A DNA stretch of 64,000 nt, taken from assembly GCA_019914995.1 (NCBI GenBank), contig CM034138.1, positions 6,578,535 through 6,642,534 of the forward strand, written 5' to 3'. This DNA is from Acanthochlamys bracteata (taxonomy: Eukaryota > Streptophyta > Magnoliopsida > Pandanales > Velloziaceae). The notes beneath the pieces were generated by a model, which saw only the letters and a program-made list of their open reading frames with translations, searched no databases and was not told where the DNA came from. Positions 36,116 to 48,799 of the stretch are shown piece after piece. The position numbers and the translations under genes are program-made. Every line of letters starts with the position of its first letter. Position 1 is the first letter of the stretch.

Positions 36116-37140
36116 GGTTTCCGGCCAGGAGAACGGTGGTGAGCTCAACGAAACCGGTGGCGAATCGATCGGTGGTGAGCTCCTAGCTCACTAGTTGGAG
36201 CTCACTGGTTAGCAGTTAATTGAACTAGCAAAACTCAATGTGTATAAATAAAACAGATTTCTTAACTTGTACTGTAAAAAAAAAAAATCAAATTGGTGCG
36301 TTCAATTTCTTTTAAGCTTCAGTGGCAGCTAACCAGTGAGCTAGCAAAGCTCAATATTTTATAAAAAAAAAATTTTCTTTCAAGTTGCATTGTAAACGAT
36401 AAAAGAAATTGGCATGCTCAATTTATTTAAACTGCATTGTCAGCATTTGTTAAGAAGGAAAAAAAAAAGTGCCGACTCTCACTCACCGGTAGGAAACGTG
36501 AGCTCGTTGGCGACTCGAGAGGCGTGACGGTGAGCTAGCAAAGCTCAATATGTTTAGAAAATTTTTTTTTTCAAATTGCATTGTAAAAGATAAAAAAATT
36601 GGCATGTTCAATTTATTTAAAGTGCATTGTCAAACAATTTGTTAAGAGCGAAGAAAAAAAAAAAAAAGCTCACTCACTCGGAGAGACCGTGAGCTCGCCG
36701 TAGAAAACGATGAGCTCGAGGCTCGAGAGATAGCTGGTCAATGCCAGTGAGCTAGCAAAGCTCAATATATTAAAAAAAAAAATTTTTTTTCAAGTTGCAT
36801 TGTAAAAGATAAAAGAAATTGGCATGTTCAATTGATTTAAGCTGCATTGTCAAGCAGCTGTTAAGAGCAGGAAAAAAAAAAATTTCAGCTCACTCCCCGG
36901 AGACCGGTGAGCTAGATAAAAAAGCTTGGCATGGTAAATAGTGATTTTTGGCGCTCATTGTCGTGCCCAACCAAAAGAGCTAGCAAAGCTCAATATGTCA
37001 AAAAAAAAAAAAAAATTTTCAAGTTGCATTGTAAAAGATAAAAAAAATTGGCATGTTCACTGATTGATTTAGCTGCATTGTTAGCATTTTGTTAAAGCGA
37101 GGAAAAAAAAAAAAAGTGTGAGCTCACTTTTGCTTGCTGG
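36116..37140. repeat. MULE-2 right minisatellite (about five units)
   Basis: Units marked by CTAGCAAAGCTCAATAT recur near 36226, 36341, 36536, 36761 and 36981, mostly 195-225 bases apart, each followed by a long A/T run and an AAATTGGCATGTTCAATT block. It is the inverted counterpart of 32746-33230 but with more units. Confidence 0.8.
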
Positions 37141-37164
37141 TCGGCGGTGACGGTGAGCTATTTG

Positions 37165-38919
37165 CACTGGGTAGGGAGACCAGTGAGGCAGTTGGTCAGG
37201 AGACCAGGAATTCAAAGGAATTCAAGAGTTGTCCAGCATATTGCAAGCATAACTTCACCATCTACAAGCTCACTGGTCAGGAGACCTAAGCTAGGTCAGG
37301 AGGGAGTGAGCTATGCTAGCTCACAGGTGAACTTCTTCTCCCTTGGCATTGCCTTTCCCAACTCCTTTGCAAGCATAACTTCCACATCTACATTCACATA
37401 ATTTCCACATTCACATGACTATCATCTTCTGATGATTCCACATTCACATTCACAAGTTTGTGGACCGGTGAGCAGAGAGCTAGCAAAGCTCTCACTGCAA
37501 GGAGAGACGATGAGGCGATGAGCTATGCTAGCTCACAAGTGAAATGCTCTTCCATTGGCATTTGACTTCCCAACTGGATGCTCAGGTGAGTTTTGCAAGC
37601 ATAACTGGCTGGAATTCACAACATCATCACATTCACATTCACATAACTGGACAACTGACATTCACATTCACATAACTGGAACTGACATTCACATTCACAT
37701 GGCATTCCCAACATCATTAAACACTTGCTGGAATTTTTTCTGATTTCATTAACCAAAAGAATTAAGATTTGATTACACGTTTGAATAACTAGTTCAGAAT
37801 ACATTGTAAAGTGAAAAGCATTACATCCAATAATCCTAAACTACTAAATATAAATCGTCTTTATTGGGAAGTAATGCAGCAATGTGTACATCTCCAGCAG
37901 ATGTAGGCTTGGCTGCAATCCAGTTCCTAATTGTTATCTCTTGCAGGTGTTGTCTGTTGCTGTTCTTATTGTTGTCTCTTGCTGGTGTTGTCTCTTCTAT
38001 TCTTGTTGTTGTCTCATGATGTCTTGTTGTCATTGCTATTGTCCCTTGCTGCATTCCCAGCAAGCTCCACAAACCTACAAACCATTTAAACACATCAACC
38101 AACAAAATTGAAACCAAATAACAAGCATAGTTATTATCAAATTGTTCCAATAGCATCAATCAATTATGCATAGCTAAAAACGGAGATATGCCACATCAAA
38201 ATTGTCATTCACATTCACACACAACACAGCATGAAATTAAAACAAAATACACATACCAGTGCATTTATAAAGCTATCAGCCGCAAAAATCTGCAGTAGGC
38301 AAATTTGATGATGTTAAAAGATTTTAAAAACTTTGGAACGGTAAAATCACAACACTGCAACAAAAAAGGGTCCAAAAAGCTACTTGAATTTCGATTCGTG
38401 GCCGGCGTTCGAACGCTTTGGCCGCAATGAAGGACGGCCGACGAACCGCGGCGAATTCTGAAAATGAACAAGATAGAAGGTATAGAAGAAGGAGGACAAG
38501 AAAATTCACGCTTGGTTAGCCCTAATCTCGTTCATCGGCGACGATCGAATACTCGGCCGACGACGAACGAAATGCTAGGGTTTGAAACGGGAACGGTTGT
38601 TATTTAGAGAGTGATTAGAGAAGGGAAAAGAGATGAAGGAGAAGCGAATCTGCGCCGGGGGAGACAAAGGCGGCCGGGAGGGATCGGGATCGGGATCGGG
38701 CTCGCGCTCGCGGGAGGGAGAGCGCCGACCTCGCGGAAGAAGAGAAGAAAAGAAGAAAGCAGCGCCCGAACGGATCGATTTTACGAGAGAGATTACGAAA
38801 ATGCCCTCGCGTGCTGTTAATCGCGCGTGTGCGCTGTGGACCGTCTGATCTTGATCGGACGGTCCACAACGCGAACTGCGCGGATCTGCGCAGTAAACCC
38901 AATGTGTGCAAATCCGAAC

Positions 38920-38920
<1 letters not shown>
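37165..38920. repeat. MULE-2 right terminal inverted repeat
   Basis: Reverse complement of 30957-32745. Followed directly by a (TA)n tract at 38921-38958. Confidence 0.9.

Positions 38921-38958
<38 letters not shown>
38921..38958. repeat. (TA)n microsatellite at MULE-2 right end
   Basis: Almost pure TA dinucleotides; a shorter TA tract (about 30942-30956) abuts the left end. Confidence 0.9.
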
Positions 38959-38962
<4 letters not shown>

Positions 38963-39993
38963 AAAATAATTTACTAACCATAAGAGTGCTTTTTGTAAGC
39001 ACACTTTCAAACATTCCCTTAGTGATTTATGTTCTTTGTAGAGAGTAATTTTTGTAAAATAACTTTTTATATTAAATTTTTAGAGACTAAATTATAAAAA
39101 GTAAATTATTTCATAAAAAGTATAACAAGTAATTTAAAAGTAGCTTTTTTAAGTAAAACAATTACTCTTTGAATGCCCAAAAAAGAACACCTTGCTCATC
39201 AAACTAGTGGAGCTTACAACTATACTGTGATGAATAAGAAATAACTCCATCGATCTATGTTAAGTAAATTATTGAGTAGTACATTTTTTTGGACTTTTCA
39301 TTTTGTTCATGATAGCAATTTTTCGAATATATTAGATACATGTTTTTTAACTTTGCGAAACAATTACATAAATAATGTTCAATTCTAATAATATTATTCT
39401 AGTTAACAATTATCTGAAAAATAATATTTCACTCTGAGTGTTGAATTTGCTTAGGGTGTGTTTTTTTTTCTATTTTGTTTAGGGTGTGTTTTTTTTCAAC
39501 CAAATGTGATTTTTAATTTTTAAAAATCACTTCCGGATAAATTTTTATATATTATCTTTTTAAAATTCAAAAGTTTTTAAACTCACTTTCTTAAAATTTA
39601 TTTTTTAAAATAATACTTTTATATGACATGTGATGAAAATAACTAGACCCTAAAGTAAAACACCAATTTAGGGTTGCATCATATGTATCACTTTCTACAC
39701 ACCATAAAAAGCAAATTTGTAAATTTCTTTTTCGATGAAATTAACGATTCAGAAGAAATTTGCTTCTCTTAAGAGTGTATTATAGGTTCGAAGTGAGTTA
39801 TTAAAATATGAATAATTAAAAGTAAATTATTGTAAATAATATTATTAAATTTGAATTTAGTTTTTATGTTATTTTGTAAAAAAGTATTTTAGAGTGACTC
39901 TTGTATTCTTTTGTGCAATTGAAAGTGAGTTGAAATTAACTTTATGTTAGCAACACTCTAGGTGAACTTATGGTTTATTGAATCTCTGTACAG

Positions 39994-40056
39994 GCGGACA
40001 AGGCTAGAGAGCGCACAATCCACCGTTTACCTACGCATGATGATAGCTTGAAGTGA
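39994..40056 (+). pseudogene. Orphan last exon of a MATE gene
   Basis: Preceded by the same GTACAG acceptor as the intact gene and encoding ADKARERTIHRLPTHDDSLK plus stop, against [20 protein letters not shown] in exon 7 at 48737. No other MATE exon precedes it, so it is a relic of a deleted tandem copy. Confidence 0.88.
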
Positions 40057-40950
40057 GCCACCAATTTTGCTATCAGGTGTTGGCAACCACTCTTTACTTT
40101 TTAAATCGGAGCTGCTGAGAATAGAGAATAGACTTTTACTACAGTTGCACTTAGCTACGCCCACCGCCCCCCTCCAAAAGAAAATGGTCGTGCTAGATGA
40201 ACAAACCCACGGTTCTTTGTGGAAATTAAACATTCTATGAACACTATTGGAGGAATGTGCATTGCAGCTTATGGAACAACTGGCTTTGGCTCTTACTATG
40301 GGGGTTTGTCCATTTGACATATTTCCATGCCTATAATTTCTTTTGAGTTTATATCTCTTCTGCAGTAATAAAGTAAGATATTCATTTCATACAACAGGTG
40401 TACTTTTTCAAATGCTTAAAATATGCAAATCTTTTAGAATTCACAACAAAACTTGAAACAAGAAGAGTACATTCATAAAGTTGACAACATCAATTCCAAA
40501 ATCTGCTTCACAACTGGAATTACCAGTAAAGAAACTGTAAGGATATAGGCTTGGGTACCTTCTTCTGTTGCTCTATAGTTTTGAGGTGAGTTTTACTTTG
40601 GCTCAGTTAACAGGATACCACAGTGCACTGTATGTGGGATTCTGATCTGTTAGATTTACAAAGGAGATTATATGTCTGACTCAACTCTGCACGCTACGCA
40701 TGAAGAACAGTGTTAGAATAGCCGATATCGTCTGTTTGCCAAAGTTGGGTGCGTGTTGATACAGACTTGGGTATCCTCCTCTATTGCTCTTGAGTTTTTA
40801 AATGAGTTCTATCCAAGCTCAGTTAATATGGTATGTGTATTACCTTCTGTTAATACAGCTCTCTCATTAATCTAGAATTTTTATTTGAATTCTACCCAGA
40901 CCCAATTTTAGGGAGACTTCAACTCTTAACTGGTGTTGGTTCTGTTCATA

Positions 40951-41192
40951 GTGCGTTTGGGAGTGCTTATGAAATAAAATTTTTTTTAAATAGAAAGTAT
41001 TTTATTTTGGTTTTAAAAACGAGCTATATTTTTTTTACTTCTAAAAAAATATAAAAATATACAATAAAAAGATCTCATTACGTAGATTTTTTTTATACTT
41101 TCTAAATTTTTAAATAAATATTTTAAATATTCATAAAATATGTATTAAAAAATATAAAATATTTCGTTGGAAAAACGTAAAGCCAAACGTCC
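40951..41192. mobile_element. MITE, family 1, shared by both duplicate copies
   Basis: Ends GTGCGTTTGGGAGTGCTTAT and AGCCAAACGTCC, flanked by ATA. The same element sits at the orthologous place in the other copy (50218-50472), so it inserted before the duplication. Confidence 0.65.
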
Positions 41193-42241
41193 ATAATTAT
41201 TCTTAAACTGGAATAACCCTTGTATCTGTTAGTCAACTATGTGATTCAAATTATTATGTTCATTTTACTCCCCCTCCTGTCAAGTTCATAATCCTCAACT
41301 TTACAAGCTAATTGGGACAAGCTGTAGCCAAGGTGAACTATATGTGTTGGATGAGTTGATTTGTGGCATTCTAGACTTGGTCATGTTTCAGTCTCTCATT
41401 GAGATATACAGCTTCTTTTGTGATGTATGTGGATAATACATTTCGACTGTATTTTTTGGGTAGCTTGCATCTGATAGAACTATCCATCAATCTTTTTGTA
41501 CTAACACACTTGAAAATAATGACATTGCAAACGTAGAAACCTTATTGATACAGTATGGTTGATATGCTTAAAATATATGTATAATCTCATGCACACTTAT
41601 ATCAGATATGCTAGGTTCTATATGAAAATTGATTAAACAAAGAGAAGGACGGAGAGGAGTAAGCAACAAAGCAGAGAGATGGTAGTTCGCTTGATAACAT
41701 TTTTTGTTTAGGGATTTTTTGTTTTATCTTTCGTGTTTCTTTTTATTTTGTTAGATATGAAAACTATTAACTACAATTTTTTTGTTCATGTTATGATGTA
41801 GCCTAACTATGATGATTTAATGTCAAATTCTCTGCTATTCGAAATATTGTTATTGCTTATGAAGTATTCACTACCGTGTTTAATGCTTTTGAATAACTGT
41901 CTAATATTTGATTGATTTGAGATTCATATTGATATAATCTTTATGATGAATGCAATGAATTGTACGAGAGATAGAAATGTGATGTATGAATTAGTTTTTA
42001 TAATGAATGAAATGAATTGTATGAGTGATAGAGATGTACTCTTAAGATTTGTGAAGTTAATATAAGATATCATAAAATTTAATGAGTTTTCTTGTATAAT
42101 AATTAATATAGATATATAGTTAATATAAGAAGCTATAGAATTTAATAAGTTTTTTGATATGTTAATTCATATAAATATATAGTGAGTTATTATATGAAAC
42201 TATTTTCTTTACAACTTGAGAAAGTATATCAAAGGAAATAT

Positions 42242-42660
42242 GATTGCTACTGAATCAGAGAGTCCAACCATGTTATGAAAATCTAGTATTCGGAAGAAGA
42301 AGGGCTCCGAAGAAGGATTATGGTGTTCTTTGTGAAAATAGTTTTGTCTTTGTGTCATCCTGCAGCATAACAAGCTCTAATAAGTTCAAGAGAAACAAAA
42401 AATTTTAAAAAGGAATTGTAACCCGTAAGAGAGCTCATCATCATAAGAGCTTATCCAATCCAAGAACAAAGAAACAAAAAAAATTCAAAACTTTTAAGCA
42501 AACTGCTCAGTGAGATCCACTCGAATCCACACTAACAACTCACCCGAATCAACAGCAAAAAAAAGAAGCATACATAAATTTGACAAAAGAGAAAGAGATG
42601 TTGATTGGATAACTAGTGGAGCATACAACTATACTATTATGATGAACTCATTCGGAATTT
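42242..42660. repeat. Solo fragment of MULE-3 right side
   Basis: Direct match to 30191-30614 over about 420 bases with few differences, from GATTGCTACTGAATCA to GATGAACTCA. It sits at the boundary between duplicate block B and block A'. A shorter trace of the same sequence (39197-39235) lies before block A. Confidence 0.8.
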
Positions 42661-43125
42661 GCTTAGGGTGTGTTTTTTTCTATAAAATGTGATTTTTATT
42701 TTTTAAAAATCACTTCCGGATAAATTTTAATATATTATTTTTTAAAATTCAAATTTTTTTAAAACTCACGTTCTTAAAATTTATTTTCTAAAATAATACT
42801 TTTATATGACATGTGATGAAAATAACTAGACCCTAAAATAAAACACCAATTTAGGATTGCATCATATGTATCACTTTCTACACACTATAAGAAGCAAATT
42901 TGTAAATTCCTTTTTTGCTGAAATTAACGATTCAGAAGAAATTTGCTTATCTTAAGAGTGTATTATAGGTTCGAAGTGAGGTATTAAAATATGAATAATT
43001 AAAAATAAATTATTGTAAATAATATTATTGGAATTGAATTTAGTTTTTATGTTATTTTGTAAAAAAATATTCTAAAGTGACTTTTTATTTTTTATGTACA
43101 ACTGAAAGTCAGTTGGAATTAACAT
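42655..43125 (+). repeat. Duplicate block A' upstream of MATE gene
   Basis: Direct copy of 39440-39940. AT-rich and non-coding, 750 bases ahead of the MATE start. Confidence 0.8.
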
Positions 43126-43876
43126 TTTAATAAAAAAAAAAACAATCTTAAAGCATGTTTACCAATATTTTTCAATTCATTTTCAATTTCAATATAAAGT
43201 AAATACACAAACTCGACTCAATCTTTTCAGTCAAAAATTTCACTTTCAAAATTCATATTTTTATAACTAAAAAATTTTGCATCCAAAATAAAATATACAT
43301 AAAAATTAAACTCATTTTTAGTTTTCATTTTTTAAACATCTTATTTTTAAAAACTCACTTTATTGCCCCAAAGGAAAGATACCTGAAGTTTTCAGAAGTT
43401 CAAAAAGTGCTAATTTAGGATGCGTTTGGAAAAGCATTTTTCAAAATATTATTTTTTAATTATTAATATATTATTTTATAAATATATAAAAAATTTATTT
43501 AGAATTTAAAAAATATAAAAAAATTTACATAATAAAATTATTTTATTACATATTATTATTATTTTTAAAATAAAAAATAAAACTCGTCTCTTAAAAAAAT
43601 TAAAAATATTTTTTATTTTAAAATATTTTATTTTATAAATATTTTTAAAAATTTTCTCAAAAATAATTTGAAAAAATATCAATTTAGTTTGTAATAAAGT
43701 TATTTAAGCAGAACAAAGTGTACGTGGATGGAAGACCACTCCCCATTTTCAAACTCTGGCCGCCATGATTCGTTCCTTTATATCATCATCAAGAAGAAAA
43801 TTAGAAAATAAAAGAAGACAAGAGAAGAAGTTTTGATTTGATTTGTTCTTGAATTTGATATAACACAAGTGACGTA
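43126..43876 (+). promoter_or_regulatory. Upstream region of the MATE gene
   Basis: AT-rich, with MITE-like sequence from about 43418 (GGATGCGTTTGGAAAAGCAT) to about 43690. The last 180 bases are less AT-rich and hold the likely promoter and leader (TTTATATCATC near 43776). No specific regulatory site could be assigned. Confidence 0.4.
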
Positions 43877-46800
43877 ATGGCGCATGAATTGGAAGAAGGT
43901 CTGCTGCTAGTTGTTTCACCAACAACAACGAGAAGGGAGCAGGGTAAATGGAGGAGGTTGGGATTAGAGCTGAAGTGTATGGGACAGATAGCGGCGCCGA
44001 TGGTTGCGGTGACGCTGTCGCAGTACGGTCTTCAGGTTATTTCTATGATGATGGTTGGACACCTCGGCGAGCTCCAACTCTCCGGCGCTGCCATGGCTAC
44101 CTCCCTCGCCAGCGTCACCGGATTCAGCCTCCTCGTAAGCATTTGTTTGGTTTTCTCTCACAAATTGAAATCTAGGGTTATGGAAGTGATTTAGAGTCAA
44201 CTCATTAATGGGAAACAATTTAATACTTAACCTTTCAATTAAATGCATCATATATCTTTCCTAATTTTGTCAAAGTAAAAATTTTGATAAATTTTTAGCT
44301 AGGTAATTGTTAAATGTTGGGATAAATACCGTCTCATTCCTCTTTTCTAATAATATTTTTTAAGCTATATATTTTGAAAGTTCCTATTTCCTGTCTTAGA
44401 AGACTAGCAATTGGTGATTTATATAAAAGTTTGCAATTTTCAACCTCTTAGTTTAGTTCTTAACATTGGAATGTTAAAGAATATGCGGTTGGTTCTCTAG
44501 CAGTTGTAGAATGGAGATTTCTTAATAATGTCCAGATAGATCTCAGTAGGCGGTCGTTTAAAGAAAATACAAGTTGCCTGATAAGGATCATGAGTTTTGT
44601 TGCAGCTAGCTAGCTGTCAAAAGATGATGTTATTCAAACAAAGACGAAAAGAATAGTCTGTCACTGACTACCATTGGTGTCTGTTTTCTTTTTGGCTTCT
44701 ACTTCTTCTGGGAGTGACTTGAAAAATTATTTCATGGAAAGTAAAGATGATTTGACAACAATTGCTCTTTTATGCTTGGCCTTTTGTTCTTGGATCTTTT
44801 CGGTTTTTAAGATGCTATATATGTTAGTTGTAAAGGCAGGTCATATGTGGTAGCCCCTAATTGATGACCTATTCTTCTCTTCTTATGTAGTGAAGTTCGT
44901 TGACTAGCAACTTTTTAACGTGCAATGAATATCAAAATTTTACACTATGTTCTTTGAGAACTAATGGGCACAACAGCTGTTATATGGTGTAATAGGTAAA
45001 TCATTGACTGACTTAAGGGAATAAGCCAACGCTGCCGATTCTAAGAAAAAAGAATGTGAAGTAAACATGTTTATCCATTTAAATTAGGTTTTGGATTTGA
45101 GAATCATAGATGATATATGACAATGCTTACCCCCATCTCTGTAAGCTCACTGAAAGAGGCTCTATGTCTTCAAATGATTTTTAAGATTCCAAGCTTGTGT
45201 TAATAACAGTGATAATCGTTCTTGTCACTGCTTCTATGAAAGTGGACCGATTTTTTGCTTGAATCATTTTATTTTGTTAGAGCATTCAAAACAGCACATA
45301 GTTCAACTAAACAGATGTTAGGTTTATACAAAGCAGGTCAAAGATCAAGTTGTAGCAGTTATGTGAGACGCAAAGTATTATTCTTACTGGGATGTGTTGT
45401 CATTTAATGCTTATTGATGATATATTGACAAACCATTCACTATGTGCATTAGGCCCCGACTCGGTGTACTCTTACATGGGTACAATTAGTGAACCTACAA
45501 TTTTAAAACATGCAGCACAACATAACTTTCAGTTTACTCTTGTAGCAGTTCATCATCAAATTCCTTTGACAGATTTTTGTTAAGTGTAGTAGTTCAGTAG
45601 TTGAGTGGAAGATTGTGGCTTAAGTTGGTCTTGTTTTGGTTGTTTTGCTGTAATTGTGCCGTTAGAAGTAGAGGATATGTGGATATATATTGCAAGTGCT
45701 GTGGTCAGGTTGCATGCAGGGTTATACGTGTGTCGGTGGATTTTGCCTCTCTTTTCTTGTATCTTCCCTTATAATATTTCATGATCAAGGATTTTCTTTG
45801 TGATGACAATGGCAGATTCTCCCAAAAAAAAAAGTAGAGTAATTAATTAAAATAAAAAAATTAAAAATGAAGACTTTGGCTGAGTTTAAGTGGTGTAGAT
45901 TATGAACCTTGTGTATTTAGTTACAGAATTTAACTTCAGAGATTTCATTTTTAGTTTGTATCAATTTTGGCGAAGTAGTGGAAGCATCAATGTCAACCTT
46001 CTTTTTTCATCTATGACATGTTGCCATGCCAACATATTTGGAATGTTTGTGTGGAAAATGAATTATATGAGTGGGAAATATATTCAACCCATTTATTTCC
46101 AGTTTTTTTGGGTAAAATTGATTGTAATAAACCAGGTTAAAGATGATAACATTGAAAAATATGCAGAACTCTTCCGAACCAATTTGAACTTCTTCTTCCA
46201 TTTTCTAATTGGAGTTTAGTTTGCAAAGACTGTCATGCTATGGTGATATTTGAGGCCGGGTCAATTGTCCTTATGTGAAGTACAATTCTAGACATTTCCG
46301 CATCCACTATGAATGGAGTTTCAGTTAGGACGTGTTTCAATTTTTTGAAGTGAGTTTTGCAAAAATAAATTTGCGGAAGTGGAGTTCAATTAGAAGTGAA
46401 GTTCGGTGGAAGTAGAATTTGGAATGGTAATTGAAAGACATTGAGTTTAGAGTGGAGTTTTGGTGTAAGTAGAGTTCGGTATGGAAAGTGGAATTAGAAG
46501 TGGCAACTAAAACATTTGAAGTGTTCTGACTCAAAATCTGGAGAGAGGAAATGAAGTTAGGAGTGGCAACTAAAATATGTGAAGTGATCTGAAATTCAAA
46601 ATCTGGAAAGAGAAAGTGAAGTTCAAGGAAACTACAATTCCCCTTAACTGTTTTTATTAATCATTATTCTTCCTGTACATTTTTTTGTGGTTTTCAATGG
46701 ATGCTTATGTAACCTTATTATCTAAAATTTATGTAAACACTTTTCATGTGCTTTTTTTTTTGTGGCTTTTAATTGCTTATGTAATCTTGTTAAAGCTTTT

Positions 46801-48799
46801 TATTTTCATGTGTAAACAGCTAGGACTGGCGAGTGGACTCGAGACGTTATGCGGGCAAGCTTTTGGGGCAAAACAATACAAGAAACTAGGGCTTCACATG
46901 TATAGAGCCATATTTTGCCTTCTTTTGGTCTGCTTCCCCATTTGTATTATATGGATCTCAATGGAGAAGATTCTCTGCTTTGTTGGCCAAGACCCTCAAA
47001 TTTCACACGAAGCAGGAAATTATGTAATGTGGATGATTCCTGCTTTATTCGCTTATGCAACAGTTCAACCTATGATGAGGTTTCTCCAATCACAAAGCCT
47101 AACCCTTCCTATGCTTATAAGTTCCATTGCAACTCTATGTCTTCACATTCCTCTATGTTGGGTTCTCGTGTTCAAGACCAGGCTGCATAACATTGGAGCT
47201 GCTCTTTCTCTTGGCATTTCATATTGGTTGAATGTCTTTGTAATTGGGTTGTATATTGAGTACTCGCCCTCTTGCAAAGCAACTCATACTCCTTTTTCAT
47301 CAGACGCTTTCAAAGGCATTACAGAGTTCCTAAAGCTAGCTATTCCATCTGCAGTAATGATATGGTAAGTGGTAATGCTTGTCAGTTACTTTGCTCATTG
47401 CTGTTTATACTAGTTTTGTGAATAATCTTAATGAGTTCAAAATTTTTGCTTATGTCTATGACAGTCTAGAATGGTGGTCATTCGAGTTGCTTATTTTGAT
47501 GTCTGGTCTCTTACCCAATCCGAAGCTTGAAACTTCAGTTCTTTCTATATGGTGAGGAACGAAATAGCTTGTTTCTTTTGTGTAACTGAGCATGTACTTA
47601 TGCTTATTGTTTTCTTTGAATAGCCTCAGTAGCATTTCAACACTTTATGCTATACCCTATGGGCTTGGTGCTGCAGCAAGGTACATTCACAAGATATGTT
47701 TCCACTGTCATTCATGATTAAGACTGTTCTAGCTAAGATGAGCTTAATTTTTTTCTGTAGCACTCGTGTGGCGAATGAATTAGGTGCAGGAAATCCAGAA
47801 GGTGCTCGCTTCGCAATGCTTGTTGCGATGCTCGTTTCAGGGACAGAGTCTGTTATTCTTAGTGGGACTCTCTTTGGTTTAAGATCTGTTTTGGGTTACG
47901 CTTACAGCAACGAGAAGGAAGTTGTTAATTATGTTAGAGGAATGGTTCCTCTTGTCTGCTTTTCTGTAATCATGGATAGTCTACAAGGAGTACTCTCAGG
48001 TAATTAGATTTCTTTCACCGTCTTCTCAAGCTATCTTCTTGAGTTATGCTGATACATTTAGTACTCATTACGCTTGATTGGGGTTATCTTTTAATCAATA
48101 CTTGGGTTTTCGCGAATTTTTAGTGCTCGTTAGTTACATTCTGGAAGGCAACCTTTATGAATGTAAAAACTACTGCTGAATTCAATATTAGTTACTTTGC
48201 ACCAAAATACTGAAAATGTTTTCTTAAAGGATTATCCACAGCTTTGTATGTAGAAGATTTATGGCAATTGTCTTGAACCTTTTCTGTATAGTTAGTACAT
48301 AAGGAAGCAAATGTCTCTGCTTTTGACATTTCGAGAGATAACTAATTCCTTTTCTTTAAGTCCATTTTTCATTGAAAACCAGCACTAAAAAAATATCCTT
48401 TTCATTTAAACAGGTGTTGCAAGAGGATGCGGATGGCAACATATCGGGGCCTTTGTCAACCTTGGTGCCTTTTACCTGTGTGGAATACCTATAGCTGTTG
48501 TACTGGGTTTTGTAGTGCACATTGGTGGAAAGGGTCTTTGGATTGGTGTAATGGCTGGTGCAATGGTGCAAACAATCCTTCTAGCAACTATAACCACCTT
48601 TACCAACTGGCAAAAACAGGTCCATGCAATTTCCCTGGAACTAAAGACTATTACTACAAACAAACTTGTACAACTCGAGCAATTTTATGTTAGCAACACT
48701 CTAGGTGAACTTATGGTTTATTGAATCTCTGTACAGGCGGACAAGGCTAGAGAGCGTGCAGTCGACCATTTGCCTGCGCATGATGATAGCTTGAAGTGA
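43877..48799 (+). CDS. MATE (DETOXIFICATION) family efflux transporter (seven exons)
   Basis: Exons are 43877-44134, 46820-47364, 47465-47551, 47624-47680, 47761-47999, 48414-48619 and 48737-48799. The GT-AG junctions and phases join to 484 residues, typical for plant DTX proteins. Family hallmarks are [20 protein letters not shown] in the first membrane helix, [30 protein letters not shown] and [12 protein letters not shown]. The expected fold is 12 membrane helices exporting organic cations or secondary metabolites in exchange for protons or sodium at the plasma membrane or tonoplast; the substrate cannot be told. Exon 7 was placed by the acceptor GTACAG at 48736, since reading on past 48619 gives a non-family tail. 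Intron 1 is 2.7 kb. The gene is the surviving member of a tandem pair. Confidence 0.94.

Larger units (their letters stand above)
30957..38920. mobile_element. MULE-2, nearly complete Mutator-like DNA transposon
   Basis: An 8.0 kb element with long terminal inverted repeats: 30957-32745 and 37165-38920. The termini read GGGTTCGAATTTGCACA on the left and, reverse-complemented, GGTTCGGATTTGCACAC on the right. Each end abuts a TA repeat, so the target duplication cannot be read. The repeats contain 5'-UTR-like sequence (AAACCCTAGCATTTCGTTCG). Inside lie minisatellite arrays on both sides and a minus-strand FAR1-type transposase. The two terminal repeats are very alike by eye, including long stretches with only scattered differences, so the insertion is fairly young. 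Confidence 0.9.
39440..42240 (+). repeat. Upstream copy of tandem duplication around MATE gene (collapsed)
   Basis: Block A (39440-39940) matches 42655-43125 upstream of the MATE gene, and block B (39941-42240) matches 48687-52031, the end of the MATE gene and its 3' flank. In this copy A is joined directly to B, so the 5.6 kb that should lie between them, nearly all of the MATE gene, is gone. Confidence 0.85.

Noticed and set aside
36116-37140. Regularly spaced repeats that could look like a CRISPR array
   Set aside because: Units are 115-225 bases, spacers are themselves repetitive, and this is a plant transposon; it is a minisatellite.
48620-48723. MATE reading frame continuing past 48619 to a stop at 48723
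   Set aside because: The continuation is unlike the family, a GT donor follows AAACAG, and exon 7 after GTACAG at 48736 gives the usual ADKARER-type tail. The orphan exon at 39994 supports the same exon limits.
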